Positions 22,373 to 31,366 of a DNA stretch of 64,000 nt are shown here, piece after piece (position 1 is the stretch's first letter; every line of letters begins with the position of its first letter). The position numbers and the translations under genes are program-made. This DNA is from Dongia sedimenti (GTDB lineage Bacteria; Pseudomonadota; Alphaproteobacteria; Dongiales; Dongiaceae), in contig JAUYVI010000005.1 in NCBI GenBank assembly GCA_030715195.1, positions 372,001-436,000 on the forward strand. The letters run 5' to 3'. Under the pieces are notes generated by a model. It worked only from the letters and a program-made list of their open reading frames with translations, searched no databases and had not been told where the DNA came from.

Positions 22373-23886
22373 CCGACCTTCGGCAACCGCGTCCGCGCTT
22401 CCAGATCGTCCAGCACCACGTTGTTGCGCATATAGGCTGTGCCCGCGTCCCGGATCGGTTGGTAGTCCCAGCTGCGATGCCGGCCCTTGCTGAGCGCTTC
22501 ATACACGATGCGGCGGCGGCGCTGGCTGTCGATTACCTGGTCCTTCAGCTTCGCCAGGTCCCAGCGCTGCTTCACCTCCTTGCGGAAGGCGTCGACCGTT
22601 TCCGTGTGTTTCGGCTCGGCGGCGAGATTCTGCTTCTCCAGCGGATCGGCCTTGAGGTCGTAGAGCTGGTCCGGATCGCTCGGCGTGTGCACGAACTTCC
22701 AGTTGGCGCGGCGGATCATCACCAGCGGGGCGATGGCGCCCTCGCCGCAATATTCGCCGATCGCCTCGTCATGGCCCGCGCCGCCGGAGAGCGCGCCGAG
22801 CAGGCTCCGGCCGTCGATTTCGGCCGCGGGCTCGAACGCGCCGCCCTCATTGGCGATTTCCGCCAGAGTCGGCAGCAGGTCGAGATGCGAGGCATTGGTG
22901 GTGACGCGGCCCGCCTTGAACGTGCCCGGCGCCGAGACGATCAGCGGGATGCGGCAGGCATTCTCGAACCAGGTCATCTTGTACCAGAGCCCGCGCTCGC
23001 CCAGCATGTCGCCATGGTCGGCGGTCATGATGACGACGGTGTTGTCGGCGAGACCCGACTCCTTCAGCGCCTGCATCAGCACGCCGACCTGGCGGTCGAC
23101 ATAGGAGATCGAGGCGAAATAGGCGCGCCGCGCCCGGCGGATATCGGCCTCGGTGATGGTGTAGCTGTCCATGTCGGAAACATGGCGCAAGCGCTGGCTG
23201 TGCGGGTCGTCGGCCACGTCGCTCTTGTTGACCGCCGGCATCGGGATGTCCTCGTCTCGATAGAGATCGAACAGCTCCGGCAGGTTGGCATAGGGGTCGT
23301 GCGGATGGGTCCAGGATACCGTCAAAAAGAACGGCCGGTCCTCGCTGCTCCGCGCGAGGTCGTAGATCTGCCGGCGCGCGGCATAGGTGACCTCGTCGTC
23401 GAAATCGAGCTGGTTGGAGCGCACGCAGGTGCCGCTCTCGGTCACCGAGCCCATGTTGTGATACCAGCTCGGGCGGATGCCGGGATTCTCCCAATCGGGG
23501 GTCCAGCCGAAATCGGCGGGATAGATGTCGGTGGTGAGGCGCTCCTCGAACCCGTGCAGCTGGTCGGGCCCGCAGAAATGCATCTTGCCGGCCAGCGCCG
23601 TGCGATAGCCGGCCGCGCGCATGTAATGGGCGAAGGTGGGAACCTCCGAGGGAAACTCGGCCGCGTTGTCATAGGCGCCGATCCGCGAGACATGGGCGCC
23701 CGCCATCATGGTGAAGCGCGACGGCGCGCAGAGCGGGCTCGCGCAATAGAAGCTGTCGAAGGTGACGCCGCGCTCGGCCAGGGCGTCGATGTTGGGCGAC
23801 TGGACCACCCGGTTGCCATAGGCGGGCAGGAAGGCGGCGGCCAGCTGGTCGGCCATCAGGTAGAGAACGTTCAGTCGCTTTGCCAT
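22369..23886 (-). CDS. betC: Choline-sulfatase
   Basis: This 505-residue sulfatase hydrolyses choline-O-sulfate to choline and sulfate. The formylglycine site is C53 in SPLCAPSRF, and family-specific stretches are AGKMHFCGPDQLHGFEERL, TDIYPADFGWTPDW, TADHGDMLGERGLW and the C-terminal YMRNNVVLDDLE, all as in BetC. The ATG at 23886 gives the normal N-terminus; 24 extra codons upstream are not conserved. A LysR-type regulator gene is divergent, 89 bases away, as in choline-sulfate loci. No choline dehydrogenase genes are in the window. Confidence 0.93.
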   Translation of the reverse strand: MAKRLNVLYLMADQLAAAFLPAYGNRVVQSPNIDALAERGVTFDSFYCASPLCAPSRFTMMAGAHVSRIGAYDNAAEFPSEVPTFAHYMRAAGYRTALAGKMHFCGPDQLHGFEERLTTDIYPADFGWTPDWENPGIRPSWYHNMGSVTESGTCVRSNQLDFDDEVTYAARRQIYDLARSSEDRPFFLTVSWTHPHDPYANLPELFDLYRDEDIPMPAVNKSDVADDPHSQRLRHVSDMDSYTITEADIRRARRAYFASISYVDRQVGVLMQALKESGLADNTVVIMTADHGDMLGERGLWYKMTWFENACRIPLIVSAPGTFKAGRVTTNASHLDLLPTLAEIANEGGAFEPAAEIDGRSLLGALSGGAGHDEAIGEYCGEGAIAPLVMIRRANWKFVHTPSDPDQLYDLKADPLEKQNLAAEPKHTETVDAFRKEVKQRWDLAKLKDQVIDSQRRRRIVYEALSKGRHRSWDYQPIRDAGTAYMRNNVVLDDLEARTRLPKVG

Positions 23887-23916
23887 GGTCGCGCGGTCCT
23901 GCCCACTGGGCGCATT

Positions 23917-23934
23917 ATGAGTTATGCTCATGAG
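23917..23934 (+). promoter_or_regulatory. Candidate LysR-type operator between betC and its regulator
   Basis: ATGAG-TTATG-CTCAT at 23917-23931 is a dyad with the T-N11-A geometry (T23918, A23930) of LysR-type binding sites. It overlaps the palindrome CTCATGAG at 23927-23934. The same 9-mer GCTCATGAG recurs 46 bases on at 23972-23980, over the regulator's start codon, fitting a recognition plus activation/autoregulation arrangement. Binding is inferred. Confidence 0.5.
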
Positions 23935-23975
23935 TGTATCGGCGAAAATCCGAGGCATCCAGGCATGGCCGGCTC

Positions 23976-24896
23976 ATGAGGGATATGATCAAGGATTATG
24001 TCAGGGGCGACCTGCCGTCGCTCTCGTCCCTGCTGGCGGTGGTGGCGGCGGGCGAGCGCGGCGGCTTCACCGCGGCAGCCCAGGCGCTCGGCGTCACCCA
24101 ATCGGCGGTCAGCCGCGAGATCCGGCAGATCGAGCAGCGCCTCGGCTGCGCGCTGTTCCGCCGTAGCCCGCGCGGCGTCGAGCTGACGCCGGAAGGGAAA
24201 CAGTTCCTCGAGTCGGCGCAGGAAGGGCTGCAGATCATCGGCGAGGCGGTCGCCCGGGTCCGTGCCCAGGACGCGCCGCGCCAGCTCACCATCGGCGCCG
24301 ACTTCGCCTTCTCGGCCCATTGGCTGGTGCCGCGCCTGCCGAAGTTTACGGCGCTGGAGCCGCAGGTCGATGTCCGCATCATCACCGCGCAGCATGTCGA
24401 GCGGGCGATCGCCGATTGCGACATCGCGATCGTGTTCGGCGCCGGCGCCTGGCCCGGCATCGAGGTGAAGCGCCTGAACCAGGAATCGGTGTTCCCGGTC
24501 TGCGCGCCGAACTATCCGACCGGTCCGGCCGACGGCAAGCCGGACTGGCTCACCGAAGCCAACCTGCTGCGCCTGATCGACACCGCCGATGGCAGCGACT
24601 GGTTCGACTGGCCGGGCTATTTCGCCGCGGCCGGCGTCGCCGTGCCGGAACGCATCCGCGGCCAAGGCTACGGCAATTATCCGCTGGTGCTGCAATCGGC
24701 CTTGGCCGGGCAGGGCATCGCGCTCTCCTGGTCGCCCTCGATCGACGCGCTGCTGGAATCCGGACAGCTCAAGCGCGCGCACAATTTCACCGCCCGCTCG
24801 ACCCGCGGTTATTTCCTGGCCCGGCCGCAGAACGCCGGCCCCAACCCGATGGTCGAGGCGTTCGAGCGTTGGGTGCTGGCCGAGTTCGGGGCCTAG
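23976..24896 (+). CDS. LysR-family regulator of choline sulfate utilisation
   Basis: The 306-residue protein has an N-terminal winged HTH (GGFTAAAQALGVTQSAVSREIRQIE, split here by family) and a LysR substrate-binding domain. Divergent placement next to betC and the segment FAFSAHWLVPRLPKF point to the choline-sulfate-type regulator. ATG codons at 23976 and 23985 and a GTG at 23934 are all in frame; 23976 is chosen as a compromise and is uncertain. It probably responds to choline or choline sulfate; this is inferred from context. Confidence 0.85.
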   Translation: MRDMIKDYVRGDLPSLSSLLAVVAAGERGGFTAAAQALGVTQSAVSREIRQIEQRLGCALFRRSPRGVELTPEGKQFLESAQEGLQIIGEAVARVRAQDAPRQLTIGADFAFSAHWLVPRLPKFTALEPQVDVRIITAQHVERAIADCDIAIVFGAGAWPGIEVKRLNQESVFPVCAPNYPTGPADGKPDWLTEANLLRLIDTADGSDWFDWPGYFAAAGVAVPERIRGQGYGNYPLVLQSALAGQGIALSWSPSIDALLESGQLKRAHNFTARSTRGYFLARPQNAGPNPMVEAFERWVLAEFGA

Positions 24897-25354
24897 AGCT
24901 TCAGCGTCATCCAGTCGAGATCGGTGGTCTCCTTGCCGCCGATCCCGTCATAGAATCTGCGCGCCAGCGTGTTCGGCTTGAACACCGCCCAGAGCAGATA
25001 GCCGCAATGGCGTTGGCGCCCAAGTTCGGCGGCGGCGTCCATCAGCTTGCGCCCGACGCCGAGGCGCCGGGTCCAAGGCCGCACCCAGAGGTCGATGATG
25101 AACAGCACCCGGCAGCCGACATCCGTATCGTAGCTCGGTGTGTGCAGGATGTAGCCGAGCGGCTGTCCGGCCTCCTCGGCGATGAAGCCGCCGAAGGCCG
25201 GCTCGGGGCCGAACCCGTCTTCGAGATAGCGCTCTTCGGTGAACTTGGAATCCCAGGGATCGCCCAGGGAAATGAGAAAGGCGCCGAACTCCTTCAGCAT
25301 GCCGACAATGGCTTCGGCGTCCTCGCGCCGGATCGGACGGACGGTGACGGTCAT
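24893..25354 (-). CDS. GNAT-family N-acetyltransferase
   Basis: This 153-residue protein has the GNAT fold: N-terminal MTVTVRPIRREDAEAI, central beta-strand GYILHT and the acetyl-CoA pyrophosphate loop RRLGVGRKLMDAA, followed by the C-terminal RRFYDGIGGKE. The acceptor substrate cannot be inferred. Its stop overlaps the LysR gene's stop by 4 bases in convergent arrangement. xerC lies upstream on the same strand across a 23-base gap. Confidence 0.88.
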   Translation of the reverse strand: MTVTVRPIRREDAEAIVGMLKEFGAFLISLGDPWDSKFTEERYLEDGFGPEPAFGGFIAEEAGQPLGYILHTPSYDTDVGCRVLFIIDLWVRPWTRRLGVGRKLMDAAAELGRQRHCGYLLWAVFKPNTLARRFYDGIGGKETTDLDWMTLKL

Positions 25355-25377
25355 GGCGGTCTACCGGGGGCTCCCCT

Positions 25378-26352
25378 CTAACGCGCCCTGGGATGGGCGG
25401 CGTTATAGACGGCGAGAAGATGCGCCGCGTCAACCTCGGTGTAGCGCTGCGTCGTCGACAGCGAGGCGTGGCCCAGCAATTCCTGGATCGCGCGGAGATC
25501 GCCGCCGCCGGCCAGCAGGTGCGTGGCGAAGGAATGGCGCAAGGCATGCGGCGTGGCGGTTACCGGCAGGCCCAATTGCAGGCGCAGCTTCTGCATCGCC
25601 AATTGCACGAGGCGTGGGCTGAGCCGCTTGCCCTTGGCGCCGAGGAAAAGCGGGCCCTCGGGCTCGCAGGCGATCGGCAGCGCCTTGAGATAATCCTGGA
25701 TCGCCTCGGCGACGACGGGCAGCACCGGCACGACCCGGGTCTTGTCGCCCTTGCCGCGGATGCGCAAGCTGCCGCCGGGCTTCGGCGCGTCGCGTCGCGC
25801 CAGGCCGAGCGCTTCCGAGATGCGCAACCCGCAGCCATAGAGCAAGGTCAGCACCGCGAGGTCGCGGCGGCCGATCCAGTCGGTTTCATGCAAGCCGGCC
25901 ACGGCTTCCAGCGCGTCCTCGGCCTCGACCGCGTTCAACGGCTTCGGCACCGAACGCGGCAGCTTCGGATTGCGCATCGCGGAGAGCGCGCCGTTTGCCC
26001 CGAGCCCGCGCTTGGCGATGAAGCGGGCGAAATTCTTGATGGCGCTCAACCCCCGCGCGGTGGAAGCCGGTTCCAGACCGCGTTTGGCGCGGTCCGCCAT
26101 CCAGGCGCGGAAATCGTTGCGGTCCGCGGCGGAGAAAGCGGCCAGGGTCGGCGTCTCGCCGCGATACTGTTCGAGAAAACGCAGCAGGTCCTTGAGATCG
26201 CGGGTATAGCCATCGACTGTGTGCACCGAGCCGCGGCGCTCATGGTCGAGCCAGCTCAGCCATTGCTCGATCGCGGCAGCGAGATCGGGTTGCGCGGCGA
26301 AGCGGAGATCGCGCTCGCCCGCCTGCGTCAGGGTTTCGGCAGGTCCAGCCAT
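25378..26352 (-). CDS. xerC: Tyrosine recombinase XerC
   Basis: This 324-residue tyrosine recombinase resolves chromosome dimers at dif with XerD. The core-binding domain occupies about residues 20-115. Catalytic residues are all visible: R177 (GCGLRISE), K201 (GKGDKTR), H269 and R272 (HALRHSFATHLL), H295 (LLGHASLS) and Y304 (TQRYTEV). Its start overlaps the DUF484 gene by 25 bases; this gene pair is a conserved alphaproteobacterial arrangement, which supports XerC over a mobile-element integrase. Confidence 0.94.
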   Translation of the reverse strand: MAGPAETLTQAGERDLRFAAQPDLAAAIEQWLSWLDHERRGSVHTVDGYTRDLKDLLRFLEQYRGETPTLAAFSAADRNDFRAWMADRAKRGLEPASTARGLSAIKNFARFIAKRGLGANGALSAMRNPKLPRSVPKPLNAVEAEDALEAVAGLHETDWIGRRDLAVLTLLYGCGLRISEALGLARRDAPKPGGSLRIRGKGDKTRVVPVLPVVAEAIQDYLKALPIACEPEGPLFLGAKGKRLSPRLVQLAMQKLRLQLGLPVTATPHALRHSFATHLLAGGGDLRAIQELLGHASLSTTQRYTEVDAAHLLAVYNAAHPRAR

Positions 26353-27083
26353 GTCCGGATGCCGAACTCGATCACCCGTCCGAGGAAGCTCATCAATTCG
26401 GTGCCCTGGCCGGCGTGGAAGTAGCCGGGATGCCGCGCGCCGAACGCGATCAGGCCCGCGGGCGCATGGGAGCTGATGTTGAGCCGCAGCATCGCGTCGG
26501 AGCGGACCAGCTCGGCGCCGGCGCCGAAGATCTCCGGATCGCCGATCGCCTCGTCGCGCAGCACGACATGCTTGTCCTTGCCGCCCAGCGCCCGATCGAC
26601 CGCGCCGCGGCCGAGGAACTGGATGCCTTCGTGCTTCGGGCGCTTCGCGGTGTGGTCGGAAAGCTCGACGCAGAGGCTGACCACATCGACCTCGAGCAGC
26701 AGGCCGAGATCGCCGGTGATGATGTCGATGAATTGCTCGAAGCTCTCGGCCTCCAGCAATTCGACCACCGCCTTGTGGATGCGCTCCTGGGTCGAAAGAT
26801 TGTCGCGGGTGTTGGCGAGGATTTCGTCCTGGTCGTTGCGGAGCTTGTTGATCTCGCCGCGCAGCCGCTCGACCATGAACTGTTGCAGATCGACGACGCC
26901 CTGGCCGGCGCCGCCATGGCGGCCGGGCGAAAGCTGCAGGTCGAGCAGTTCGGGGTGGCGCGACAGGAAATCGGGGTTGCGCCGCAAATAGGCGACGACC
27001 TGCGCGGCGGTCGCGCTGGTGGTCCCGGTCTTGCTGCGCTCCGGCGCCTGATCCGCCACGGTGGTCCCCGATCGCTTCGCCAT
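26328..27083 (-). CDS. DUF484 family protein
   Basis: This 251-residue protein has the DUF484 N-terminus (VVAYLRRNPDFLSRHPELL), a predicted coiled coil around VDLQQFMVERLRGEINKLRNDQDE, and a GAF-like C-terminal half. The family nearly always lies beside xerC; its molecular role is not established. The start at 27083 is followed upstream by fsa, 13 bases away on the same strand, so fsa-DUF484-xerC-GNAT may be one transcript. Confidence 0.92.
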   Translation of the reverse strand: MAKRSGTTVADQAPERSKTGTTSATAAQVVAYLRRNPDFLSRHPELLDLQLSPGRHGGAGQGVVDLQQFMVERLRGEINKLRNDQDEILANTRDNLSTQERIHKAVVELLEAESFEQFIDIITGDLGLLLEVDVVSLCVELSDHTAKRPKHEGIQFLGRGAVDRALGGKDKHVVLRDEAIGDPEIFGAGAELVRSDAMLRLNISSHAPAGLIAFGARHPGYFHAGQGTELMSFLGRVIEFGIRTWLDLPKP

Positions 27084-27096
27084 TACTGGATTGCCA

Positions 27097-27753
27097 CTAC
27101 AAAATGGATTGGCCGGTCTTGGCCCAATCCGCGAGGAACGCGGCGAGGCCCTTGTCGGTCAGCGGGTGATGGAACAGCTGGCGCAGCACGGCCGGCGGCA
27201 AGGTCGCCACATGCGCGCCCATCTTCGCGGATTCGATGATGTGGATCGGGTGGCGCACCGAGGCGACCAGCACCTCGGTCGTCAAATTGTCATAGGCATT
27301 GTAGATCTGGACGATATCCGAGATCAGCTCGAGGCCGTCGCTGCCGATGTCGTCGAGCCGGCCGACGAAAGGCGAGATGAAGGTGGCGCCGGCCTTGGCG
27401 GCGAGCAGCGCCTGCGCCGCGGAGAAGCACAAGGTCACGTTCACCTTCGTGCCGTTGTCCGAGAGCGCCTTGCAGGTCTTCAACCCGTCGACGGTCAGCG
27501 GCACCTTCACGCAGACATTCTTGGCGATCTTCGCCAGCTTCTGCCCTTCCTGGAGCATGGTCTTGTGATCGGTCGCCGTCACCTCGGCGCTGACCGGGCC
27601 GGGGACCACTTCGCAGATCTGCTTGATGACGTCGAGGAACTTGCCGCCCGATTTCGCAATCAGCGAAGGGTTGGTGGTGACGCCGTCCACCAGGCCGGTG
27701 GCGGCGAGATCGCGAATGTCGTCGAGGTCGGCGGTGTCGATAAAGAACTTCAT
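27097..27753 (-). CDS. fsa: Transaldolase-like fructose-6-phosphate aldolase
   Basis: The 218-residue TIM-barrel protein belongs to the short transaldolase/FSA family. The Schiff-base lysine is K83 in VCVKVPLT, and [16 protein letters not shown] and DGVTTNPSL are the family N-terminus. Short length separates it from classical TalB transaldolase, though family members of this size can have either activity. It is divergent from priA across 116 bases, a typical alphaproteobacterial neighbourhood. Confidence 0.93.
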   Translation of the reverse strand: MKFFIDTADLDDIRDLAATGLVDGVTTNPSLIAKSGGKFLDVIKQICEVVPGPVSAEVTATDHKTMLQEGQKLAKIAKNVCVKVPLTVDGLKTCKALSDNGTKVNVTLCFSAAQALLAAKAGATFISPFVGRLDDIGSDGLELISDIVQIYNAYDNLTTEVLVASVRHPIHIIESAKMGAHVATLPPAVLRQLFHHPLTDKGLAAFLADWAKTGQSIL

Positions 27754-27869
27754 CCGTGGTCTCTATTCTTCGGTGGTTGCCTGCAGGCGCGAGTGTCTAT
27801 ATGCGCCGATGCGGGGGAGCTTTCCACCCCTCCTTGCGGCAGGGCGCGAATCGGGAAAGATTCTAGACG

Positions 27870-30062
27870 ATGGATTCCGAAACCGCCAGTTCGATACCGC
27901 CTGAATTCGGAATGTTGGGACGCGTGAGCGTCCTGATACCGCTGGCGCTGTTCACGGCCTATGACTACGCCGTGCCTGAGGGTCTCCCTCTCGCGCCGGG
28001 CGATTTCGTGGCGGTGCCGCTCGGGCGCCGAACGGTCATGGGCGTGGTCTGGGGCGACGGCGACGACAGCGTCCCCGCGGCGAAGCTGCGCGCGGTCGAA
28101 GCGCGGCTTGAACTTCCCGCGATGCCAGAGGTTTCGCGGCGTTTCATCGACTGGGTCGCAAACTACTGCATGGCACCGATCGGCTCGGTGCTGCGCATGG
28201 CGATGAGCGTACCCGAAGCGCTCGAGCCGGAAAAGCCGATCAAGGCCTGGCAACTCGGCGACGCAGAGTCGGGTAAAATGACGGCGGTGCGACAGCGCGT
28301 GCTCACTGCGTTGGAGAACGGGCCGCCGCTGACCTCAGGCGATCTTGCGCGCGCCGCAAGTTGCACTGCGGGTGTTGTTGCCGAAATGGCACGGTTGGGC
28401 ATGTTGCGCGCCGTCGCCTTGCCGGCGCGCCGACCCTTCGGGCGACCCGATGCGGATCGGCCCGGCCCGACACTCTCCGAAGCACAGCGAGCGGCGGTCG
28501 ACGCGCTGGCGCCGCTGACGCCGGGCGTCACCCTGCTGAACGGCGTCACCGGCTCGGGCAAGACCGAAGTCTATTTCGAGGCGATCGCGTCCTGCCTGCG
28601 CGCGGGTCGCCAGGCTTTGGTCATGCTGCCGGAGATCGCACTCAGCGCCCAATGGCTCGGCCGGTTCGAAGAGCGCTTCGGCGCGGCGCCGGCGCAATGG
28701 CATTCCGAGCTCACGCAAGCGGAGCGGCGTGTCACCTGGCGCGCGGTGCTCGACGGCGAGGCCAAGGTCGTGGTCGGCGCGCGCTCGGCCTTGTTCCTGC
28801 CCTTCGCCGATCTCGGCCTGATCATCGTCGATGAGGAGCACGAGCCCGCCTTCAAGCAGGAAGACGGCGTGATCTACCAGGCGCGCGACATGGCGGTGGT
28901 GCGCGGGCATCTCGCGAAGATTCCGGTCGTGCTCGCTTCGGCGACGCCGTCGCTGGAATCCATCGTCAACACCGATCAGGGTCGCTACCGCCTGCTCGAG
29001 CTGCCCGATCGGCATGGCGGTGCCGAACTGCCCGCGGTGACGCTGATCGATCTCCGCCGCGACAAGCCGGAGCGACAGCAATGGCTCAGCCCCAGCCTGA
29101 TCCGCGCGGTGAACGAGACGCTGGCCGACCAGGGCCAGGCGATCCTGTTCCTCAATCGCCGCGGCTACGCGCCGCTCACCCTCTGCCGCGATTGCGGCCA
29201 TCGGATGCAATGCCCGAACTGCACCACCTGGCTGGTCGAGCACCGCTATTCGGCGCGGCTGCAATGCCATCACTGCGGCTATCAGATCCAGATGCCGAAG
29301 GCCTGCCCCGCCTGCCAGCATGAAGGCACCTTCGCCGCCTGCGGTCCCGGCGTCGAGCGCCTGGCGGAAGAAGCGGCATTGCTCTTCCCGAACGCGCGGC
29401 GGATGGTCCTGACCAGCGACACCGTGGGCGGCCCAAAAAAGGCGACCGAGCTTATCCGCATGATCACCGAACGCGAGGTCGATCTCATCATCGGCACCCA
29501 GATCATCGCCAAGGGTCACCACTTCCCGCATCTGACGCTCGTGGGTGTGGTCGATGCCGATCTCGGTCTCTCCGGCGGCGATCTGCGCGCGGCGGAGCGC
29601 ACCTATCAGCTGCTGCACCAGGTGGCCGGCCGCGCCGGTCGCGCCGAGCGTTCGGGCCGGGTGCTGATCCAGACCTATGATCCCGCGCGGCCCGTCATGG
29701 AGGCGCTGAAGGACCACGACCAGGCGCGCTTCCTGAAGATCGAGGAGGAGGACCGCCGCCAGGCCGGCATGCCGCCCTTCGGCCGGCTGGCGGCGCTCAT
29801 CATCTCCGGCAGCGATGACGGCGCGGTGGAGAAGCAGGTCCGGATGATGGCGGCGCACGCCCCGCGCGTGGACGGCGTCTCCGTGCTCGGCCCGGCGCCG
29901 GCCCCGCTCGCCATGCTGCGCGGCCGGCACCGCCGCCGCTTCCTGGTCAAATGCCGCCGCGACGTCGCCCCGCAGGGCTTCATCCGCCAGTGGCTGCGTG
30001 GGCTGAAATGGCCCGGCGACCTCCGGCTGCAGATCGACATCGATCCTTATAGTTTCCTTTAA
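27870..30062 (+). CDS. priA: Primosomal helicase PriA
   Basis: This 730-residue superfamily-2 helicase restarts stalled replication forks. It has an N-terminal DNA-binding domain, Walker [13 protein letters not shown], the DEEH box [13 protein letters not shown], zinc Cys pairs (CRDCGH, CPNC, CHHCGY, CPACQ), and helicase motif [15 protein letters not shown] 27870 is used; an internal ATG 39 bases on is possible. Its last ~50 codons recur as a decayed copy at 31484-31637, beyond the toxin-antitoxin insert, so this intact end may be one edge of an integrated element. Confidence 0.96.
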   Translation: MDSETASSIPPEFGMLGRVSVLIPLALFTAYDYAVPEGLPLAPGDFVAVPLGRRTVMGVVWGDGDDSVPAAKLRAVEARLELPAMPEVSRRFIDWVANYCMAPIGSVLRMAMSVPEALEPEKPIKAWQLGDAESGKMTAVRQRVLTALENGPPLTSGDLARAASCTAGVVAEMARLGMLRAVALPARRPFGRPDADRPGPTLSEAQRAAVDALAPLTPGVTLLNGVTGSGKTEVYFEAIASCLRAGRQALVMLPEIALSAQWLGRFEERFGAAPAQWHSELTQAERRVTWRAVLDGEAKVVVGARSALFLPFADLGLIIVDEEHEPAFKQEDGVIYQARDMAVVRGHLAKIPVVLASATPSLESIVNTDQGRYRLLELPDRHGGAELPAVTLIDLRRDKPERQQWLSPSLIRAVNETLADQGQAILFLNRRGYAPLTLCRDCGHRMQCPNCTTWLVEHRYSARLQCHHCGYQIQMPKACPACQHEGTFAACGPGVERLAEEAALLFPNARRMVLTSDTVGGPKKATELIRMITEREVDLIIGTQIIAKGHHFPHLTLVGVVDADLGLSGGDLRAAERTYQLLHQVAGRAGRAERSGRVLIQTYDPARPVMEALKDHDQARFLKIEEEDRRQAGMPPFGRLAALIISGSDDGAVEKQVRMMAAHAPRVDGVSVLGPAPAPLAMLRGRHRRRFLVKCRRDVAPQGFIRQWLRGLKWPGDLRLQIDIDPYSFL

Positions 30063-30348
30063 GAGCCGATAGGGCAGCTGACTGCATCGGTGCTTGATGC
30101 CAGCGGCTGGAGCAATGTGAATTGGATTGAATCACTCTGGCATGAGAAAGAATTCACGCCGACGATCCACAAGCGTCACCGATCCGAAAATGGAACAGGG
30201 CGGCACGTCGCCGTGCTGCGAGCTGATTCCTGAATTCACGTGGCGCTGCAGGGACGCGCTGCGCCGAACGTGGTATAATCGCTGCGCTGTTTGACATCGT
30301 AAATGCCGTGTCGAAATTCGCGCCGACGTGACCGTGATTGCTGCTCTG

Positions 30349-30372
30349 CAACGCAGACAAGACGCAGACAGA
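30349..30372 (+). repeat. CGCAGAC repeat pair, left side of the toxin-antitoxin module
   Basis: Two direct copies of CGCAGAC at 30352-30358 and 30363-30369 are spaced by four bases, within the context GCAACGCAGAC...CGCAGACAGA. The same paired unit recurs twice at 31367-31430 on the other side of the module. Repeats of this size in pairs resemble protein-binding sites such as integrase arm sites; that is only inferred. Confidence 0.6.
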
Positions 30373-30549
30373 ACCGACACTGCGTCGTTCGATGCTCACC
30401 CGCGGCAAGGTTTACCCAGGGTTTACGGAACGTAAAATCGCTTGAGCCTGCGATTGAGAGAAAGGCCATCATCGTCAACAGCTTGGTATGGATATTGTGC
30501 CCAACGGCCGTCAGGGTAAGCACCCAATCTCGCTTCGCATTGTCGTCGG

Positions 30550-30573
30550 GGATAGAGCGCGAGCGCTCTATCC
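30550..30573 (-). terminator. Hairpin downstream of the antitoxin gene
   Basis: GGATAGAGCG (30550-30559) and CGCTCTATCC (30564-30573) form a perfect 10-base stem with a four-base loop. It lies about 50 bases past the antitoxin stop on the minus strand. There is no T-run after it, so it is a possible but not classical terminator. Confidence 0.4.
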
Positions 30574-30624
30574 AACCTGAAGCAATTCCGCCCTGGTTCT
30601 TGAAGTCGTCGAATTTCTCGAAGC

Positions 30625-30915
30625 TCAGGCGTCGACCAGTTCGACACGCTTTCCCATGAGCGCCGCGGCGCGGGCGAGCGTGGAGACGGTGATGCTGTTC
30701 GTCGGCGAGGGATGCAAAAGGCGGTCGATCTGCGGCCGAGAAGTGCCGAGTTCCTTGGCAAGCCTGACGGTGCTCCACCGCCGTCGCTTCATGGTTTTTG
30801 CCAGCTCTACAGCCAGCATCTTTCGCAAGGCGATTTCCTGCACCTCCCGGAGTTCCCCAAGCTCCTCGAACATGGAATCGAGACTGCTTCCTTCGTGTCG
30901 GTTCCGCTTCGTCAT
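30625..30915 (-). CDS. XRE-family antitoxin (HigA-like)
   Basis: The 96-residue protein has a helix-turn-helix: WSTVRLAKELGTSRPQIDRLL, where the second helix reads TSRPQIDRLL. It should neutralise the toxin and repress the shared promoter. The ATG at 30915 starts 8 bases after the toxin stop with GAGG upstream; an earlier in-frame ATG at 30948 would overlap the toxin by 25 bases. The C-terminus MGKRVELVDA is typical of HigA-like antitoxins. The gene lies second in the operon, the order seen in HigBA systems. Confidence 0.85.
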   Translation of the reverse strand: MTKRNRHEGSSLDSMFEELGELREVQEIALRKMLAVELAKTMKRRRWSTVRLAKELGTSRPQIDRLLHPSPTNSITVSTLARAAALMGKRVELVDA

Positions 30916-30923
30916 TCCAGGCC

Positions 30924-31304
30924 TCACTTCTTCGCGTGCTTCTTCCATTCCCGCCAGCGATCTCTCGCAAGATCGAGATCGGCCTTGGGTGTCTTTTGAG
31001 TGGTCTTCGTGAATCCGTGCAAGAGGACCATCTTGCCGTCATCGATGCCAAAGAGAGTTCGGGCGATCTTGTTGCTCGGCAGGCTGCTGCGAACCTCGAA
31101 CAATCCGCCGGACAGACTCCTCACTAGCGGCATGCCGACGGGCCATTCGCACTCGACGCGCTGAATATCACCGCCGATGTTCTTTCGATCTTCGGCGGGC
31201 AGCGCCAGCAGCCAATCTCGTACCGGCTCCGCTTGACGGTTCGCGTGCTTCCAGAACTTCGCCTGGATGACTTTCGCTCTGGCCGTCAGTTTCGCCGCAG
31301 ACAT
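30924..31304 (-). CDS. RelE/HigB-like toxin, phage Gp49-like family
   Basis: This 126-residue basic protein has the Gp49-like toxin pattern: VRDWLLALPAEDRKNIGGDI, LVRSLSGGLFEVRSSLP, a LLHGFTKTTQKTPKADLDL core and a Lys-rich tail. Such proteins are mRNA interferases acting at ribosomes. The ATG at 31304 is chosen because a consensus promoter lies directly upstream, placing the transcript start only about 4-5 bases before this ATG; an open frame continues upstream through the promoter and cannot be the real start. Confidence 0.85.
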   Translation of the reverse strand: MSAAKLTARAKVIQAKFWKHANRQAEPVRDWLLALPAEDRKNIGGDIQRVECEWPVGMPLVRSLSGGLFEVRSSLPSNKIARTLFGIDDGKMVLLHGFTKTTQKTPKADLDLARDRWREWKKHAKK

Positions 31305-31343
31305 TGTGATGGTTAATATATGCACCAACCTTGGTGCAGTCAA
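31305..31343 (-). promoter_or_regulatory. Toxin-antitoxin promoter with operator palindrome in the spacer
   Basis: On the minus strand TTGACT (31338-31343) and TATATT (31315-31320) are spaced by exactly 17 bases. The spacer is occupied by TGCACCAA-CC-TTGGTGCA (plus-strand 31321-31338), an inverted repeat with perfect 8-base arms. An HTH antitoxin bound there would block RNA polymerase directly. The predicted start of transcription near 31309 leaves almost no leader before the toxin ATG at 31304. Confidence 0.75.
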
Positions 31344-31366
31344 CAATTCTCCTGGGCAGTCCGCAT

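Larger units (their letters stand above)
30063..30624. other. Gene-poor left part of the accessory insert after priA
   Basis: No convincing gene is seen in these 562 bases, which are less GC-rich than the flanks. A 47-codon frame opens with GTG at 30090 and ends at 30233, in the same frame as priA, but has no ribosome-binding site and I cannot support it. An isolated TATAAT is at 30274-30279. A pair of CGCAGAC repeats sits at 30352-30369 and a strong hairpin at 30550-30573. Confidence 0.5.

Noticed and set aside
25378-26352. Tyrosine recombinase as integrase of the nearby insert
   Set aside because: Motifs, length and linkage to DUF484 mark it as the housekeeping XerC, and it lies about 4 kb outside the insert.
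30090-30233. 47-codon frame directly downstream of priA
   Set aside because: No ribosome site, only a GTG start, and no family recognised; it may be a gene remnant but cannot be supported.
30236-31051. 271-codon minus-strand frame spanning the antitoxin gene
   Set aside because: It runs in another frame across both toxin-antitoxin genes and carries no motif; the two overlapping genes explain the region better.
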